Source: Hippasteria phrygiana
Lineage: Eukaryota; Echinodermata; Asteroidea; Valvatida; Goniasteridae
Length of the DNA stretch: 64,000 nt
Assembly (NCBI GenBank): GCA_037893225.1
Contig: JAZGUH010000141.1
Span: forward strand, 744,001 to 808,000
Direction of reading: 5' to 3'
Positions 53,470 through 64,000 of the stretch are shown one piece after another. Position 1 is the first letter of the stretch. The number at the start of each line of letters is the position of its first letter. A program made the position numbers and the translations under genes. Below the pieces are notes generated by a model. The model made no database searches. It had not been told where the DNA came from and saw only the letters and a list, made by a program, of their open reading frames with translations.

Positions 53470-54670
53470 TTAATATATTGATATCCAAAAGTACCTCTGC
53501 CATTCGTGATTAAATAATACTCAAAAGAGGAGTACAAACATCAACTGATTTGTGTACCCCGGTACGTAGTACATGTACATTCAAATCAAGAGTGGCCTTT
53601 TTTCTCTATATTGAATAAATTATCTGCCGGGGTTTACTGCTTGAAATGCGTACTGAAGGGAGAGAGTACCGGTAACCTAGCAGTTCCAACCACTCCAGAA
53701 CATCAAAGATTCGATTCTGCATCTTTAACGTCGTCCAAAGCAAGATGCTGACATGTTCTGTAAACATTTTCATATAAACCTAACTTATAAAGAAGAGAAA
53801 ATAAGAACACTGTCCTGTGATAAATTGGCTGTTTACACGAGCGATTCTGAACAGTGTATTGGCCTATACGGAGAGTGTGGTATTTGGCGCATGATATAGT
53901 GGGCGTCTATCAACAAACGTGCCAACAGGATGAAATAGCATCGCCCAAAGCGTGGAATTCTACAAATACATCAGATTTACATTCAGCCCTCATCGTGAGT
54001 AACAGATGTTTAAATCTACATGTAAAGCAGGGGTCTTGTATATGGGAAAAACATTGCTTTGCAGCATTCCGGTACGTGAGACAGCGGAAAGCATCTCGCA
54101 TTTGAGGAGGACACGTTCCAGCAGTGAAGACGGGCTCTGCCCGGGCCGCGGCCGTTTGGGTGCCATCCGCAAAGTGTATAAACTATAATCCTGGTAACAT
54201 GCCACTGAGTGCGTGCATCGTAATTCACATTTGCATCCAAATCGTGCTCTCGAGTGCATTTTCCTTGTGAAAAACGCATTAGGAAAGTCAAATATTCAAC
54301 AAACATAGACACAAGCATTTTATTCACGTGTGGGGTTTTTCTATCATTAATCTAAAAAGGCAACAAGAGCTGCTATTGATGAGTCGATGCCTACGATTGT
54401 ATCATTCACTTTGTTATCAACAGACGGAATTCTACTTGGGCCAATTCCGGCACGTACATCATTTGAACAGTTATGAGTCTCTCTGTTCCTGTTTTCGCAT
54501 GTACCAGTACTCTCTATCCAAGTGGCATTTGTGTATAAGACTTTGTAAGTTTCTGGAGAGGTTTTGATGTCCATTAATGTTGATTCGATTTTTTGCTTTT
54601 GCCGTCTGTCTAAAGAGTGTCCCATTAAAAACAAGTTAAATTTCTATAATTATGTTCATGGTTCGAAAAC
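53470..54670. other. Stretch without supported features
   Basis: Several overlapping short frames on both strands, none with a recognisable domain or a splice-supported exon. Confidence 0.5.
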
Positions 54671-54677
54671 TTCAAAG

Positions 54678-54860
54678 TTAAGGCCCGTCACACAGGCCAC
54701 GATAACAAGGACGAAAACGAAACCGATGCGAATAAATGTTCTCTATTGGTGGATGATGCGCGCGCGTATTACACGAGCGACAATTCCACCATTCAATGCG
54801 TTCCTTCTCACCGTTTTCGTTATCGTCGTCGTTATCGTGGCCTGTGTGACTGGCCCTTTA
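54678..54860. mobile_element. MITE D, copy 2
   Basis: The left end TTAAGGCCCGTCACACAGGC CACGATAAC and the right end GTTATCGTGGCCTGTGTGAC TGGCCCTTTA are inverted repeats flanked by TA. The interior has CGAAAACGA / CGTTTTCG and a GCGCGCGT run. Partial copy at 24265-24369. Confidence 0.88.
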
Positions 54861-54974
54861 TCAACAACAATTTTTCCCGACTGATATCGGCCGATTATAT
54901 TTCCATAATCTGTGAATTTAAAGTTTTTATTGGTTCAGTTTCTTGCTTTTTGAAACACAAGCAAAAACCCTTCC

Positions 54975-55133
54975 CAATGGGAGACTTTTGAGACGCTGGT
55001 GGCAGCAGACATACCGGTCCTTTTTTCTAGTTCTGAGCGCGCGCGTAGTTCTGAGCATGCGCACGACTGGTGAGAACAACGAAAAAGGACCGCTTACTCT
55101 GCTGCCACCAGCGTCTCAAAAATCTTTCATTGG
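54975..55133. mobile_element. MITE B, copy 3
   Basis: CAATGGGAGACTTTTGAGAC GCTGGTGGCAGCAG at the left pairs with CTGCTGCCACCAGCGTCTCA AAAATCTTTCATTG at the right. The centre has TAGTTCTGAGCATGCGCACG and GCGCGCGTAGTTCTGAG, the reverse orientation of the unit expanded in copy 2. Confidence 0.88.
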
Positions 55134-55632
55134 TAATTAATTTAGTGTTTATAGAAAATTAGGAAATAAAGAGGATGTCAGAAAAAGGACTGTTGGTTTA
55201 TTTATTTTGTTTTTAAACCAGCATCAAATTAAAATGAACCTAGAGCACCCTGCATTCTCACTCAAATTTTTAAATCAGACGCACGAATTAACCGTTACAT
55301 AAGTTTGGCTGGAGCGAAGCACATAGCCCGATATAACCATGTCTTAAAATAGCAATTCTTCAACGATTTATACACAGACGTCGTAATGGAAGACCACGAG
55401 CTCGTACCAGGAGCTTTTTGTCGGCTTAAAGGATTATCATAAACCATTTTAAGGCAGATCAGATACTTTCAAATAAAAAGTTAAATGTTTATATTTTATG
55501 TTTTATAGTACCGCTGTCACCGTGTTCATCTTTACATTGAACAATGATATAAATATTACATTAGAGCCGCAGATAGAGTTTCATGGTATAATGGAAGTCT
55601 GCAGTCTTTAAAATTGAAAGTTCACCTCGATT

Positions 55633-55673
55633 TCCTCTTACTGTCGTGAATATCCTCTTACTGTCGTGAATAT
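55633..55673 (+). repeat. Direct tandem duplication of 20 bp
   Basis: CTCTTACTGTCGTGAATATC is repeated twice head to tail. Probably a simple slippage event. Confidence 0.85.
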
Positions 55674-55829
55674 CTATTCCACCATGCAAAGCCTCAAAAC
55701 TTATATTCTATTTCTGTTTAAGGACAGACGTTTTAATAGTATAGTTAGTATCTTTTGTAAATTAGAAGAAAGATGTTTTCTCTTTTTCCCTGTCCCGACG
55801 TAATGTATAAAGCACTGTATACTCAGTGC

Positions 55830-55996
55830 TTTCCGAGAGCCTGTGTGAAAAAAATCACAGGCTTACTCGGGCGGGATTCGAACCTACGATTTACTGGAAT
55901 TTAACTAAGACGTCTGCACTAGTAAGCAGGAAGTCGTGGGTTCGAATCCCGCCAGAGTAAGCCTGTGAATTTTTTCACACAGGCTCTCGGAAAGCT
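55830..55996. mobile_element. Palindromic MITE K, copy 2, carrying tRNA B-box sequence on both arms
   Basis: The left arm TTTCCGAGAGCCTGTGTGAA, then TCACAGGCTTACTCGGGCGG GATTCGAACC, pairs with the right arm GGGTTCGAATCCCGCCAGAG TAAGCCTGTGA and TTTTTTCACACAGGCTCTCG GAAAG. GGTTCGAATCC is the RNA polymerase III B-box consensus and occurs on the plus strand near 55939; its complement occurs near 55881. GTCGTGGGTTCGAATCCCGC C looks like the T arm of a tRNA. Copy 1 (20423-20574) has the same terminal palindrome without the B-box part. No complete tRNA can be folded. Confidence 0.82.
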
Positions 55997-55999
55997 CTT

Positions 56000-57080
56000 T
56001 TCATTTTTGGAACAATTTTGTTTTATATCAGAAAATAGAACCTTAATCAGATGATCGATTGTGGTATTTTTAGAAAGCAAGACGGATATAATATGGATGT
56101 ATTAAGGCGACGAGGGAATGTCTGTATGGTCAATCTAACACGTGTTGGATTACGCATGCGAAGCATTACATCGAGTTTTAATTGCCTTAGCGGTATCAAA
56201 ATGGTCTCGGGACATCGATCTCTCTGTATTCAATGCACACAGTTGCGTCCATAATGTAAGACATATCACGTGTACGGCCTTACCTTGTCATAAATAGTCA
56301 TCTTTCTTTTTTGGAAATCGAAATTACAAAAGATGATGAATTTGTCACACCCAGCGATTTCCAGGAGGTAATTTACTGAAGGCGAATTAACGAGAAATAA
56401 ATGTGTTTTTCTTGCGACCTGATTGTAATACGTAGGGCACAAGTTAACGTAACGCACAAGCTTCAATATGTAGTTCGCATAATGAAAATGATCGTGTCTG
56501 ATGAAACAGATGGAACATATTCTAACTTCAGTGTTTTGTAAACTTGTTATAGGACTACGCATGCACGTAACCATAGACTATAAACACTGTGGTGTTAGAA
56601 TGTACAGCGTCTGTGAAAAATTTAACCCTTTCTTGGTGCTTATTTTCGGACAAGGCTATAGGTATTAATCAATGCCTAAATTTGTAATAGCAAAACAACA
56701 TCAATTTTGGTGTTTCATTTACGTTTTACAAACTCCAAAAACCCATTTAGACGGACGTCATCCATCCGGTTGTAAATCTAGTCGCTGGTGTTATTTTAAC
56801 ACCGATCTCAATAAATCTTACAAATCTAACACGGACGTTTTGGCACTGTAGAATGGACATTGATGACGTTTCACAAGCAGGCGAGTTACAGTACCGGTAG
56901 TTTACTTTTAGTAAACTTGTATCTTAAAATCGCGTGTACGTGTGTTATCATTTATGCACAGCAACTCAAAGCAAAATTTTGTTAGAAAAGGCGTTTACAT
57001 AAGTCGATCTGTATGTCAGCAGAACCATTTCAAGGAAAATTGCTTCAAGTTCACGGAGCCGACCAAAACCGTTCATAGGG
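56000..57080. other. Stretch without supported features
   Basis: No exon or repeat recognised. The frame at 56266-56574 has no known domain. Confidence 0.5.
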
Positions 57081-57084
57081 CAGA

Positions 57085-57330
57085 CTGCACATAGTGCAGA
57101 CTGGCGCCGCAACCAGTGCGCTACAGACCAAGGGCACCACTCTGAATTCCAACGGTCCGACTTTTCCCAACCAAATTGGCGTCCCAAAATTATTTTCATC
57201 AATGATTTTCAGACAAAAGGTGAATTTTCAAGGGACGGTCATATAGAATATTATATTGTTGTTTTGAATTTCCAGCCATAGCAATTTTGGCACGAACGCT
57301 TTTGTAGCCCAATTAGGCGGCCTCGAAAGC
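57085..57330 (+). repeat. Dispersed repeat, SINE-like body, copy 2
   Basis: Collinear with 35640-35860 (AAGGGCACC, CCAACGGTCCGACTTTTCCC, AACCAAATTGGCGTCCC, TTTTCAAGGGACGGTC, GGCACGAACGCTTTTGTAGC CC). Just upstream, the minus strand has an A-box-like TAGCGCACTGGTTGCGG, but no B box. Whether it belongs to the same element is unclear. Confidence 0.65.
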
Positions 57331-57334
57331 GTTC

Positions 57335-59380
57335 TGTCTTTTTATTTAAGTGTAACGTGCGCTCTAACACTATCAAGATTATGCATGCAGAAAGGGCGGG
57401 AAAGTGGGTGCAATTCAAAAGTTGCAGCTGTGCATGTGACCCCGAGTGGGCATCATACAAACAGACTCACTCTGAGAGCTATCAAGAGCATTGAGTGATC
57501 ACGCCCACCGACCAGTCTTGCACTCTCACGTGTCAACTTGTTTGTTATTTTCGGAAACGCTGGCTTCTATTTTGGGCCTGCCGACAGTATTCCAACCATC
57601 CCTGGGAACTATAAATATCCGTTGCTGACGTCAATCCAGTCAAGTGTGCTTGCCAAGGGCAGGCAGGCTGGCGCTCCGCTAGCTCCGGTAGCCAGGGACC
57701 GGTGTTGAGTGGCTGTATACAGTATAGTGATGAATATACGAATCGGTGATGAAAACAGCCGATGCAATTTAGGGTGTAATGAAGCTAGAGGGTATGTAGT
57801 CAGAGGCGTCGGGTTTATCCAGGCCACGCTTCGAGTCGCGCCGGTGATCTCTCGTTCCACCAACATTCCGATCGCAGCTACATGATTATTACTCTCGCTG
57901 TTTGTTTTCATTATGACTTTTGCAGTTGGATTAGACGGCCCATCAAGACCATGCAGCCGTGATTCGAGTGGCTGGAGGATCTACGTGCTCACGGAAACCT
58001 CCATGATACCAGAGCATACATTTCTGTATGAAAATTAAAGCTGAACCGTATTGGCGTTTAAATTGAGGCTAAGACCACGAGCGTAGTCTGTACGATTGTA
58101 ATAGGATTTATTTGCTAAACGACGCGTGGTAAAATAGATTAGCAACCTAAAGCCGATTTCATAGAGCTGCATATTAACAGTCAGGCTCAGCACAGAAAAA
58201 TATTGCTTAATAGCAAAACCAGATTACCAGCCAAAATGCCGCGTCATGTGTATTGCTTGTGGGTGGTTCACTGCAAATTTTTGCTGAGAAAATATATTTG
58301 CTAACCAGAATTTCCTATACTAACCCATCAAGAATGCTTTGAAGAAAACAGCAAATTAGACATAGATTACAAATGCGCTAGTAAACACGGAAATCAACTA
58401 AAACATGGACTCTTCTTCAAGAATATGGAAACAAAAGTTGACTTTTTAAACACAACGCTATGGAGGACCATTGCTGCGTATCTGATGACATCATACTTTT
58501 GGTAATGAATATTATGATAACTGTCATTAACATAAAAATATAACAAATTGCAAATATTCCCTAGAAATTCTAGTAAAATTTCAACAAAATATACCTTTTA
58601 AACAAGGTACCGGTATACCACGTAAAAACAATTTACTCTATTCATGTCATAAAAATCCTATCGCGTGTCCCTTTAAAGGAAAAACCCACATTCGTGTCTT
58701 GAATTGGTATGACAGAAACGCGTACATAGCTAACATCGACCCTTAACCTAACCAAGTGATGCTGCTTGTGACGTCATCATAGATAGCCGGCTCCATGTTT
58801 CGCGTGATCTCAAACTGTTGCCACGTTGATGGCCTGTTGCTGCTACACACGCAATGACAGGGTGTTAGTATGTTATATTACAACACCTCTGATGTTTACG
58901 GCTATCTGACTACAAGTCCAGACACGGAGCTAGCTATACCAGACACGCACCACATGAACTATTGTGACGCCTCGTCTGCAACATGATGCAAAGCCAGTCT
59001 TTAAACCCCCCCCCCCCCCCCGAAAAAAATGGCTACATTTTACATAATGTTCACGGTTTGGCATCAAGAATTACAGGCCTTCGTAGTAATTTTGAGATTA
59101 TTAAATTAGAATGTTGTTGTGGCAAACAGAAATATCGCCCGGAGCCTGAAAAAATGTGCCACTTCACTTTAAAAAATTATATGCACATTAAAAGACATTT
59201 AAAATATGAAGATAAAATAAACCTGATACATGTCTGGTGAAAACTACTTTATAAAATAGTGTGAAATATGTTCTTTTAATGGTTGAACACCATTAGTTTT
59301 GGCGACAGGCAAGACAATAATTACGACATCCAGCGGCAGTGATTTATCGTCAAGGTTAGGGGGACGGAGGAAAAAGCGCA
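57335..59380. other. Stretch without supported features
   Basis: No gene is supported. A poly-C run (59007-59020) and an AT-rich stretch are the only visible peculiarities. The minus frame at 57609-57911 carries no known domain. Confidence 0.5.
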
Positions 59381-59384
59381 CAAC

Positions 59385-59632
59385 CAACAGTAATTGTTAA
59401 TCATTTTGTACTCGGTGTCTCTTGTGTATCCTGGGAAATTTTTGAAAATGTGTCCTGATCTTTGTGTATTCTAGTGCATTCTGGTGCATGTAAAAGCCAA
59501 TGACTCATAAAATGTATGTGACCATGGGAACATTATTGGGGCGGGGCACTGCCATAGCCGTCCCCCCAAAAAAAACAAATGGGGGGGGGGGGGGGGCATG
59601 TCCCCCCGTCCCCCCCGGATCGCCGCCCATGA
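59385..59632 (+). repeat. Dispersed repeat E, copy 2
   Basis: Collinear with 6685-6895, ending in G/C homopolymers and GGATCGCCGCCCATGA. Contains a poly-G run at 59579-59597. Confidence 0.75.
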
Positions 59633-59825
59633 CGACATCTACGAGGGCTGAGACGAACGTTTGCTCAAAGCTGGAATGTTTTCTGACAAACACTTTTATG
59701 GCCAGATTTTGGGCTCGACGAAAATAGTCAATTTTCAGTTCACCAACTGTATATTAATGAATGTTGTTATCCTCTTCTTAAAAGCCATTTTAGCGAAACA
59801 TGGAAATTATACGACTGCGTCTATG

Positions 59826-59851
59826 TGATAAGTGATAAGTGATAAGTGATA
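59826..59851 (+). repeat. (GTGATAA)n short tandem repeat
   Basis: Nearly four perfect GTGATAA heptamers. Confidence 0.92.
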
Positions 59852-60286
59852 ATTTACTGGTTTTCATTTTACCGCCGTAAAAAATCGTTTTATGGCAATT
59901 ACTGTTTGGCTATTAATAGCATTTTCCACTTAGATTTATACGGTTGGGCCCAGGGCAGGGGAAGGAGTATAGCTGAAAGGAACGAGTTTACAGGAAAATG
60001 TGTTACGTAGTACGCAACCATCCCACAATTCCCCAAATATGAAGCTGCCGTAACTACCATGTTTGCACGATATCACAAATTAATGGTTTACACACAATGA
60101 CTTAACACGTGGCGTATCCTCAATTTAAACACTGCTTGACACAATGCGGTATCATTGAGCCCAATTAATATATCCGACTCTGACCAAGCTTTTGGGTGGG
60201 TGGGTGGGATGAATGCGGCAAAGATAGGAGGGTCATCCGTACAGTACAGTACAGTAAGCTACGTTTTGTATATAATTATAACTGTC

Positions 60287-60511
60287 AGGGGCGGATCTAG
60301 CCCTTCATTTAGGGAGGGGTTGTACCGGGGGCATACCCCTGGAAAATTTTGAAATCCAGGGCTTTCTCCTGCAATCGAAGGCATCTCAAGCACCGTTTGA
60401 AGCTACATAATTTTGTGGTTTTTAAAGAAGAATTTGCTCATATTGGGCTTATCACAACTTCAGGGGTTGCAACCTCCCCCCCCCCCCCCCCCCCCTGGAT
60501 CGGCCCCTGAC
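60287..60511. mobile_element. hAT-like MITE F (CAGGGGCGGATC termini)
   Basis: CAGGGGCGGATCTAG at the left and CTGGATCGGCCCCTG at the right are inverted ends. ACTGT is found immediately outside both (AACTGT|CAGG and CCTG|ACTGTA), suggesting part of a target-site duplication. CAGGGG-type ends are widespread in hAT-like non-autonomous elements. The interior has the phrase GGGGGCATACCCCTGGAAAA and no coding frame. Confidence 0.75.
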
Positions 60512-60594
60512 TGTAATCATTGGGAAAGTTCGATCAACCACTGTACAACTAATCCTGGACAGGCAAATTGATGGTCGACAATAGTTAACTATAG

Positions 60595-61014
60595 TTAAAG
60601 GTTATACAACATTCGCAAACATAAACAACCAAACAACGGAATTAGGCCTATTATGAAATACTTACTGGACTGTAAGTAAATAATAGTTTCAGGCATCCTG
60701 TGAAATCGGTGTGCTGTCATTCTCAAGAAAAGTGCATAAATTTCCAAGGATTGTCGGCCAACAATCGTTGGAAATGGTCTAGTTCCCAGACTTGATAATT
60801 CCCCGACGTCTATAAATTGTTCCGTTTTGTCTGAACTAGGGTCAACGAACCAGACTAAATGAACGGATTGTTTTCTCTTTTTCCCGGCATCTATGCATGC
60901 AAAATTTTAATCAGGTCAGTGTTACAATATTTGCTATAAAATACTAACCCCCAAATCCATCCATTTCTGAAAATTACAGCAAAAGCAAATGATGTAGAGG
61001 CCTACTCCCTTTAA
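60595..61014 (-). mobile_element. TTAA-bounded MITE, family A, copy 5
   Basis: The left end TTAAAGGTTATACAACATTC GC and the right end GATGTAGAGGCCTACTCCCT TTAA are TTAA-bounded. The interior is collinear with 18986-19416: GACTGTAAGTAAATA, GTGTGCTGTC, GATTGTCGGCC, TATAAATTG, CAGGTCAGTGTTACA, ATAAAATACTAACCCCCAAA TCCAT. Confidence 0.8.
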
Positions 61015-61019
61015 CTGTA

Positions 61020-61960
61020 TACATGTTTAAAAAGACTCCACACACAACATATTCTCAATTTAAAAATTGATCAACATTGCGTGTTATTGTCGTGTCCCAA
61101 TTTACAAACGCAGGAAACAACAATTCTCAGAAGTGGTGTAAAACTGTGGTGTAATTCAACACCGGTGGTGTAAATTCAACACCAGTGGTGTAAAATCACA
61201 GGTGTCAACTCATCATCTCGCAATAACAAAAGACAGTAAACCGTCAGTTTTACTGTGAAGGACTTGTGGGAGGAAGGCCTAGAAAGACGCCGGAAGGTGC
61301 CCGAGCAGGTATTAATCTTAAGGCCGTGATCCCTAGCCCCGTGCCAGATTAATTCCATGGAATAAATAACAAAATCCTACTAGAGAAAAATACAGGAATT
61401 ATGGGAATAGTGACGAATCCTTGCTTTCTCGCCCTGAGAAATTTCCCACAAATAATTACCAAAAACCTTCCATGATTACACGACCAAGGATAATTTCCTT
61501 TGGGAAATTGCCCCGGAAAAGTCCGAATTCATTTTATCATATATCCCCTGTTCTGTCCCCAGGTGTGAGTGGGTTCTATCGTCGGAAAGAGGTCACCAGC
61601 TTCCTCTGATTTTCCAGTAAAATGATCGGTTAACATCTTCAATAGGAATTTGATTTGGATCCCGATTTCGCGCTTATCTTAGAATGTGCCATGATCATGC
61701 GCGATTTTAAGCATAGCGAGCATGGTCTTAAACGATTCAGTGTTATTGAGGTGAGTTGGATATTTTGAACAAACAGGTAGACTATGTTTATTAGTTCTGT
61801 CTTTCTAAATCGATTTTACTGCAACAACTTTCAGTCCACTCCTTCCTTGAACATGTTAGAACGACTTCAACAGATGCCAGAGAAATTATCCCAAGTTATA
61901 TATCTACAGTCTTCATTCCAGGATTTTAAGCTAAATCACAGCGCTTCGGAACCAATTTGA
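61020..61960. other. Stretch without supported genes
   Basis: Contains a short triplication of GGTGTAA.TTCAACACC/AGTGGTGTAAA at about 61148-61200. No exon recognised. Confidence 0.5.
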
Positions 61961-61967
61961 TACCAAT

Positions 61968-62442
61968 TTATGATTGGTCAGTGTTGCAATTTTCAGAAAT
62001 TGGTGGATTTGGGGGTTAGTATTTTATAGGAAATATCGTTCCACTGACCTGTTCAAAGTTTTGCGTTGTTGGATGGCAAAAAAATGATGGAAAAACGGCG
62101 CTCGTTTTCAACCGTCGGACGGATGATAGCCTTTAGTCAAGGCGCGCGTGGCTACCTCAACGCATGACGCGGCCCGAATGCCAGCATGTCCGGGGCGCGC
62201 CACTCGTCCGGGTAGCCACGCGCGCCTTGACTAAAGGCTACAGGGCAGTTTTCCCAACGATTTTCAGCTGGAAATCGTTGGAAAACGATATAAATTTCCA
62301 CTTTTCTTGACAACGACAGCACACCTGGTGCCATCATTTCACAGGATGATTGAGACTACTATTATACAGTCTAGTAAGGTATTTCGTAATAATTCAGTAA
62401 ACAGAAAATTGGAGGATTACCAATCGTGTACACTACCTTTAA
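61968..62442 (+). mobile_element. TTAA-bounded MITE, family A, copy 3 (complete short form)
   Basis: This is the most complete short copy. Its left half (TGATTGGTCAGTGTTGCAAT, GGATTTGGGGGTTAGTATTT TATAGG, ACTGACCTGTTCAAAG, AAAACGGCGCTCGTTTTC, CCTTTAGTCAAGGCGCGCGT GGCTACC) faces its right half (GGTAGCCACGCGCGCCTTGA CTAAAGG, CAGCTGGAAATCGTTGGAAA, CTTGACAACGACAGCACACC TGGTGCC, CCAATCGTGTACACTACCTT TAA). The centre is therefore a hairpin. The left terminus is degraded. Confidence 0.85.
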
Positions 62443-62504
62443 GACAATACTAATAAATTCTTTAGAATTATCTGAAATCCCCTACCGTATTCACGTATCC
62501 ACAC

Positions 62505-62737
62505 TGGCAAACAGATTACCCAACGTTGGTACAATAGTCAGTTTGTTCAACCTTTGGTTAATTTTTCACGTAATTTACCAACTGCTGTACAACCACAGCT
62601 GTTGTTTAACCCCACTTTAACCAACAATTGGTTTGTGCACAGCTGTGGTTATACAACAGTTGGTAAATTAAGTGAAAAATGACCCAAAGGTTGAGCAAGC
62701 TGACTATTGTATCACGTTGGGTAATCCGTTTGCCCAT
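62505..62737. mobile_element. Foldback element L (arms ~100 bp)
   Basis: The left arm (CTGGCAAACAGATTACCCAA CGTTGGTACAATAGTCAG ... CAACTGCTGTACAACCACAG CTGTTG) is about 85-90% complementary to the right arm (CACAGCTGTGGTTATACAAC AGTTGG ... GTAATCCGTTTGCCCATC). A loop of about 33 nt separates them. No coding frame and no clear target duplication. Confidence 0.9.
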
Positions 62738-62749
62738 CAACTTTCTAAT

Positions 62750-64000
62750 AGTGCATGCAATTCCAAGCACACTATAATCACAACAAAATCATCCAAATCT
62801 TTTGGTACCGTATCATAAGCGCATTTTGTAATTCGTAGATTTATTCATTTAAATATATTATGCCGCTGCACTTCTTTTCCGACCTTCGGCTGAATTTGCA
62901 AATGGATATAACCATCGCATGCTGTGATGAATATTTTTTTCGAACGGTGAGTGGCTTATACCGAGAAATGACTTATCGGCTATCGATAGAGTGGAGGCTA
63001 TAACGAAATCCATCACATCACTTGTGGAGGATATGAGGGTAATTTATATGATAATTATTGAACCTCTTTCCACGTGGATTACATTCATGCCTCAGAGAGA
63101 TAAGAGAGTTCTACTCGTGAAATCACATTTTGATCCTAACCCGTATTCACATTTTATTCCTATAGCTTTATGTCCATTCGACTTCGTCAGCGCTGCATAA
63201 AAATAGAACCAAAAATCAATACCTACCAAACCAACCAACTAAACCAAACTAACCCAACCCAAATTAACAAACCAACTGAACATAATAAGTTTTTTTAATT
63301 GAAACCATTCCCCCCCCCCCGAAAAATTGGTTACGCACAAAATTGAATAACAAACGCACTAAATCCAAGTATATTTGACTGGATTTGTGAATGCACACAA
63401 CTTTACGCACTAGGAGTGTGTCATTCTGGAGTATGGATTAAAAAGATCGGCAGCGCGTACATACGCGCCCATTCAGTGTGCAAAAGCTGGGCGCCATTTT
63501 CGTGGTCTCTCATGGACGCACCAATAACTAACGTAAAATGTATCTTTCCTCCAGCACGTGACCCTCCATAGAAGAGCCGCTGCAGATCTAGTCATTTTAT
63601 TCCATATCTATGTTCTGGAGTCCAATTTACGCGGACGTAGTGCGTCTGTTGCCAAGACAAATTTTGTGTGTAGCTTAAAAAATCCTAGCCATCCCCCTCC
63701 CACAAAAAGAACACACCAAAAACAACGCCGAAATATTAACTACAGCTTCTGTGTCATATATATATTTATATATTACGCAATTAATGACACGTTCACATGA
63801 GACCTCGTGGAATTTATTTATATTAAAGGGGCTGTGTCGTCGCGCCATCTCGCGTTAACGAATCAAATATTGGAGTGCGCCCCCTTGCGCTTCATTTCGG
63901 TTAGGTGCTATTTTTAACCTCCATCCGTTTGTTATGGCTGTTCTGAGAATTGGCTTTTGGAAACTACACCCCCTGGAACACGCACGCATGTCCAGCGTCT
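62750..64000. other. Stretch without supported features
   Basis: No exon, tRNA or inverted repeat recognised. There is a C run at 63311-63320, and AACC/AACT-rich simple sequence at 63225-63280. Confidence 0.5.

Noticed and set aside
50854..64000. RGK P-loop exon
   Set aside because: No GxxGVGK[ST] coding match with splice sites; the one VGK-like match near 62272 lies inside a MITE arm.

Overview
The window is animal nuclear DNA: genes in widely spaced exons with GT/AG introns, low coding density, and many interspersed foldback elements, MITE-like elements and LINE fragments. A frequent TAGGCCTA-type word, short TTAA-bounded elements whose ends resemble repeats I associate with echinoderm genomes, and TTAGGG-type relic repeats suggest an invertebrate deuterostome, most likely an echinoderm. 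This placement is inference; no ribosomal or mitochondrial marker is present.

Two genes are firmly recognised, both on the minus strand. (1) A carbonic-anhydrase-related protein of the CA8 type: exon 1 at 25833-25869, exon 2 at 8384-8578, exon 3 at 5318-5442. All splice sites and phases agree. Later exons were not found and probably lie left of position 1. Intron 1 is about 17 kb. (2) An RGK-type (Rem/Rad/Gem) small GTPase: exons at 50762-50853, 47734-47938 and 42057-42397, ending in the RGK C-terminal signature KSCHxxxVL. Its P-loop and N-terminal exons were not found. Two weaker candidate exons are listed at 27876-28035 and 52811-53004.

Most of the rest is repeats. Positions 1-5317 (CA8 intron 3) hold a 66-unit pure CAG tract and short repeats. 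CA8 intron 1 contains a 6.5-kb element with ~200-bp terminal inverted repeats (9164-15686). Its interior is a satellite-like array of ~284-bp units carrying more than 40 copies of the CRE palindrome TGACGTCA, preceded by a 0.5-kb hairpin and three short perfect palindromes, one with a compensatory change. At 21180-24150 two inverted minisatellite arms have a loop made almost entirely of two further foldback elements. The intergenic stretch 25.9-42 kb carries a 5'-truncated LINE with a clear target-site duplication (29545-30508), a tRNA-like relic, and a nested pair of inverted-repeat elements (35862-37540). The RGK introns contain a TTAA-bounded DNA-transposon relic (42792-43997) and other foldback elements. 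From 50.9 kb to the right end there are further fragments: an RTE-like LINE tail, palindromes with tRNA B-box sequence, and several MITEs.

Functional reading: the CA8-like protein lacks a zinc-ligand histidine and is presumably acatalytic, as in vertebrates, where CA8 binds the IP3 receptor. RGK proteins restrain voltage-gated calcium channels. Both therefore touch calcium signalling, but nothing in the sequence shows that they are co-regulated.
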